Source: Cordylochernes scorpioides (Eukaryota > Arthropoda > Arachnida > Pseudoscorpiones > Chernetidae). Taken from it: a DNA stretch of 64,000 nucleotides. The first letter of the stretch is position 1. The number at the start of each line of letters is the position of its first letter. Below are positions 61,617-64,000 of this stretch, in pieces. Under the pieces are notes generated by a model. That model did no database searches. It was not told the DNA's origin and saw only the letters and a program-made list of their open reading frames with translations. The stretch lies in NCBI GenBank assembly GCA_030710605.1, contig CP092870.1, positions 90,449,042 through 90,513,041 on the forward strand. The letters are read 5' to 3'. Position numbers and translations under genes: made by a program.

Positions 61617-62321
61617 ATTCGTAATTTTTTTCAATAATTAAAATATTTATTAACACAAAAGTAAAACTTGATGTTCATCTCAAGGGAGATGTTTAAATTT
61701 AAAGTTTGTCACATCATTAAAATATTTTTGAAAATTGTTCAACGCGCCATCACAAATCGATATCCCAAAATAGGTGAAGTGTCATTGATAGTTTATAGTG
61801 ATAGTTAATTAAAGATAGCACTTCATAACTAGATCATTAATTAGAAGAGGTCATTTATATAGCGTGCCTGGTCTCATCGCCAAATTGTTGAAGTGGATAG
61901 ATATAGAATGTTGACTAATTAAAAATGGAAAATGCATTTTCCATCGATACACCTCTCTTTTCACAATAAGGAACATTCTCTGGAATAATAAATACTAATT
62001 CGCTCATTTAACAATGACATTCCATGATAGCTATGTCGATATTGCTAAACTGTTTATGCATTAAACTATTTAAATAAAAGTATATATAAATCAAAAAAGA
62101 AAACGGCTGAAATTATTAAGCTCATAATTTTGTGCGCGTGGACTGAAAACCAAAAAGTGAAATGACTTTGCACATGTTTCATACAAAATGGTTATCACTT
62201 GTGTAAAAGGTTATTCGTATTTAAATTCAATATGCAAATACGAAAAAAGGAAAAAAGAGATTTAAAACCGAATAATATTTTTCAACTAAGCCAGAATGAC
62301 TAAAAGTGAAAAAAATAAACC
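61617..62321. other. AT-rich stretch, nothing recognised
   Basis: No gene or repeat recognised. Confidence 0.5.
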
Positions 62322-62512
62322 CACCTTAAATATTAAACAAGCCAAAAAAAAATCCTCCTCAAGAACAAGATCCCTACGGACCTGAGGAGCCAAAGACATA
62401 ATTATAAATGAACCCTTGTATATGACCACATCCCTCATTGTAAATATGAGATATAGGTTGCTCTTTTTGAGCGGTACCTCTAATACAGTTATTTTGGAAC
62501 TGGAAATTCAAT
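62322..62512 (+). mobile_element. Truncated 3' end of the Jockey-type LINE
   Basis: Plus strand AACCCACCTTAAATATTAAAC, CTCAAGAACAAGATCCCTACG, AGGTTGCTCTTTTTGAGCGG, TACCTCTAATACAG align with the last part of ORF2 and the 3' UTR of the LINE ending at 11462. It covers only about 190 bp. Confidence 0.8.
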
Positions 62513-63611
62513 ATTTACATTCGTTGTTCTTCTAGCAATATCTTGGTTCTCTATAGATAAGTTTTCTTACTACACTTTAGACAATCTCATCGGCAATAGT
62601 GGACGAAGCTACAAACCCTAGACTGTCCATCCAGTAAAGGTAGAAACCTAGAGTGTGGAAGATAAGTTGTGAGATATTTCCAAACAATGAGAATGATGAA
62701 CGATCTTTTTTCATTATATCACAGGATTGCCGACTTCGACAAATTACAAAAAAAAAAGGCATAAGACGCCTCTTTTTATTTACTTGATTAAATAACTCTT
62801 CGGTCAAGCCCTTCTTCAGATAACCGAAAGGTACGAAAGCTTCGTTCATTATGTAAATAAAAAAAAGTTGAGACGTCTTATATGGCTTTCTTTTGACAAA
62901 ATATATTTTACTTGTATTATTAACATTAAAGAGACATAAGAAAATGAACATGCGAATAGCTTCGTTAGATTCATGATATCATACAGTGACTGGCATCTCC
63001 GACACTTCGGTCATCGTGGACCGTTTATATGTCGTTATATTAATGATTAATAATAATAAATAATATTAGCAATCATATGTTTATTGTTATGTTATTTATT
63101 TTGTTGATATACTATTTGATTACATGTAAAATGTCTACTCGTGTCTGAAGTCTATAGTTATAAATTTGAAGCATCGCTTGTGTATATAACGCACAAGAAA
63201 ATTCTAAAGCGAATTTTGTTAAAGCATTTGCTACATGTTATATTATCAAATTTTGACGAGGACAAAGGTGTTTTGGTGGAAGGTCGAAGAAATCATAGTT
63301 TTAATGTAGCTAAAGTTTTTTTTAATATATATATATATATTAATTGAAGGGCATATTTTGGATCTAATATAAAACAAACATTTTATTTTATATAAAATGC
63401 CAATATTTCAATATATATATATATATATATATAATACTTTTATCTCTCTAATAAGAACACACCATTTCGGCTTGATGAAATTATAGAAAGCCTGTAGTGA
63501 TATTCCTCGAAAGTCTGAATCTAAAGAATACCATTTGGCAGCCAATATGTCCTTACAAATAAAGTTAGGAATTTTTAAAAATTGATTTTTATGTCAATGT
63601 CTTTTTTTTTC
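62513..63611. other. AT-rich stretch, nothing recognised
   Basis: Minus-strand frame 62577-62951 has no recognisable motif. (AT)n runs at 63328-63340 and 63411-63433. Confidence 0.5.
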
Positions 63612-63890
63612 ATATATCATCGAATATTATATTTACAGACCTTACTGCAATGATAAAGGTTATTGAATGAGATAGTTTGGTTCATCAGTGGTGAACCCTT
63701 TAGCGGTTTCGTCAAATTTATCTAAAGACCTCTCAACACTATTGGATTGTTTTTTTATAAACCCTGTATTTACTAAGGAAGATCGCTCACGGGTGTTTAG
63801 GGAAGCTATGGAGATAAGCTTATAGGTTTGTAGAGGTGCATGCATATAATTTACATATAAAGTTGCATCCAGCAAAGCTCTTCAACAAAA
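63612..63890. repeat. Interspersed repeat, second copy of the 27545-27830 family
   Basis: CAGACCTTACTGCAATGATAA, TGGTGAACCCTTTAGCGGTT, CCCTGTATTTACTAAGGAAG and AAGCTTATAGG in the same order as the first copy. Confidence 0.72.
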
Positions 63891-64000
63891 ATGATTTCTT
63901 ATTAATGCTAATATTATCAAATTACATTTATAAATTCAATTGCCATCTCTATATGTAACATTCTTAGGGGAAGTTAGGAATGTAGGTCAGAGGCAACCTC

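Noticed and set aside
62790-62840. Hammerhead-like CTGAAGAAGGGC on the minus strand
   Set aside because: The second conserved box reads GAAG instead of GAAA and stem II pairs poorly.

Overview
The window is eukaryotic nuclear DNA, most likely from a large, AT-rich, transposon-loaded arthropod genome. The evidence is nested LTR and non-LTR retrotransposons, a mariner remnant, tRNA-headed SINEs, Helitron-type ends, a U2 snRNA fragment, polyadenylation signals and almost no host coding sequence. A chelicerate or myriapod is plausible but not proven. No operons, CRISPR arrays, prophage or bacterial genes are seen.

Only three stretches look like possible host protein genes: an intronless OMA1-like M48 metalloprotease (2083-2949, +), a 58-residue single-pass membrane protein just after a 42-bp minisatellite (7142-7318, +), and a 937-residue protein with two PHD fingers and ten copies of an 11-residue repeat (34343-37156, -). 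A short open frame at 16140-16352 (-) may be a fourth.

Layout. 1-8.6 kb: gypsy-type LTR cut by the window edge, LINE RNase H remnant, M48 gene, decayed gypsy integrase, tandem/inverted tRNA-headed repeat, minisatellite and small membrane protein, perfect palindrome. 8.8-16 kb: a 764-bp LTR element with indistinguishable LTRs lying in a LINE 3' end, then a SINE-LINE-SINE block in which a Jockey-type LINE is bracketed by two SINEs sharing its 3' tail. 16-21 kb: a 55-bp minisatellite split by a LINE copy, then a dead mariner. 21.5-34 kb: a 2.9-kb LTR element, LINE 3' fragments, small DNA-transposon derivatives and a 50-bp minisatellite. 34-37 kb: the double-PHD gene. 37.7-42.3 kb and 47.5-51.9 kb: clusters of Helitron-like 3' ends, several carrying a tRNA-Gly(GCC)-like sequence, mixed with repeats carrying an intron-containing tRNA-Tyr(GUA). 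40.9-42.2 kb: a solo LTR in a 205-bp tandem duplication. 42.3-46.8 kb: a three-level nest (host repeat, then LINE, then gag-only LTR element). 50.2-50.6 kb: a partly tandem repeat with a complete type I hammerhead ribozyme. 52-64 kb: foldback elements, one larger LINE 3' fragment and long AT-rich DNA without recognisable genes.

The window therefore says more about how mobile elements interact (shared tails, nesting, captured tRNAs, self-cleaving RNA) than about a host pathway. All calls come from reading the sequence; no database search was made, and family names rest on recognised motifs.
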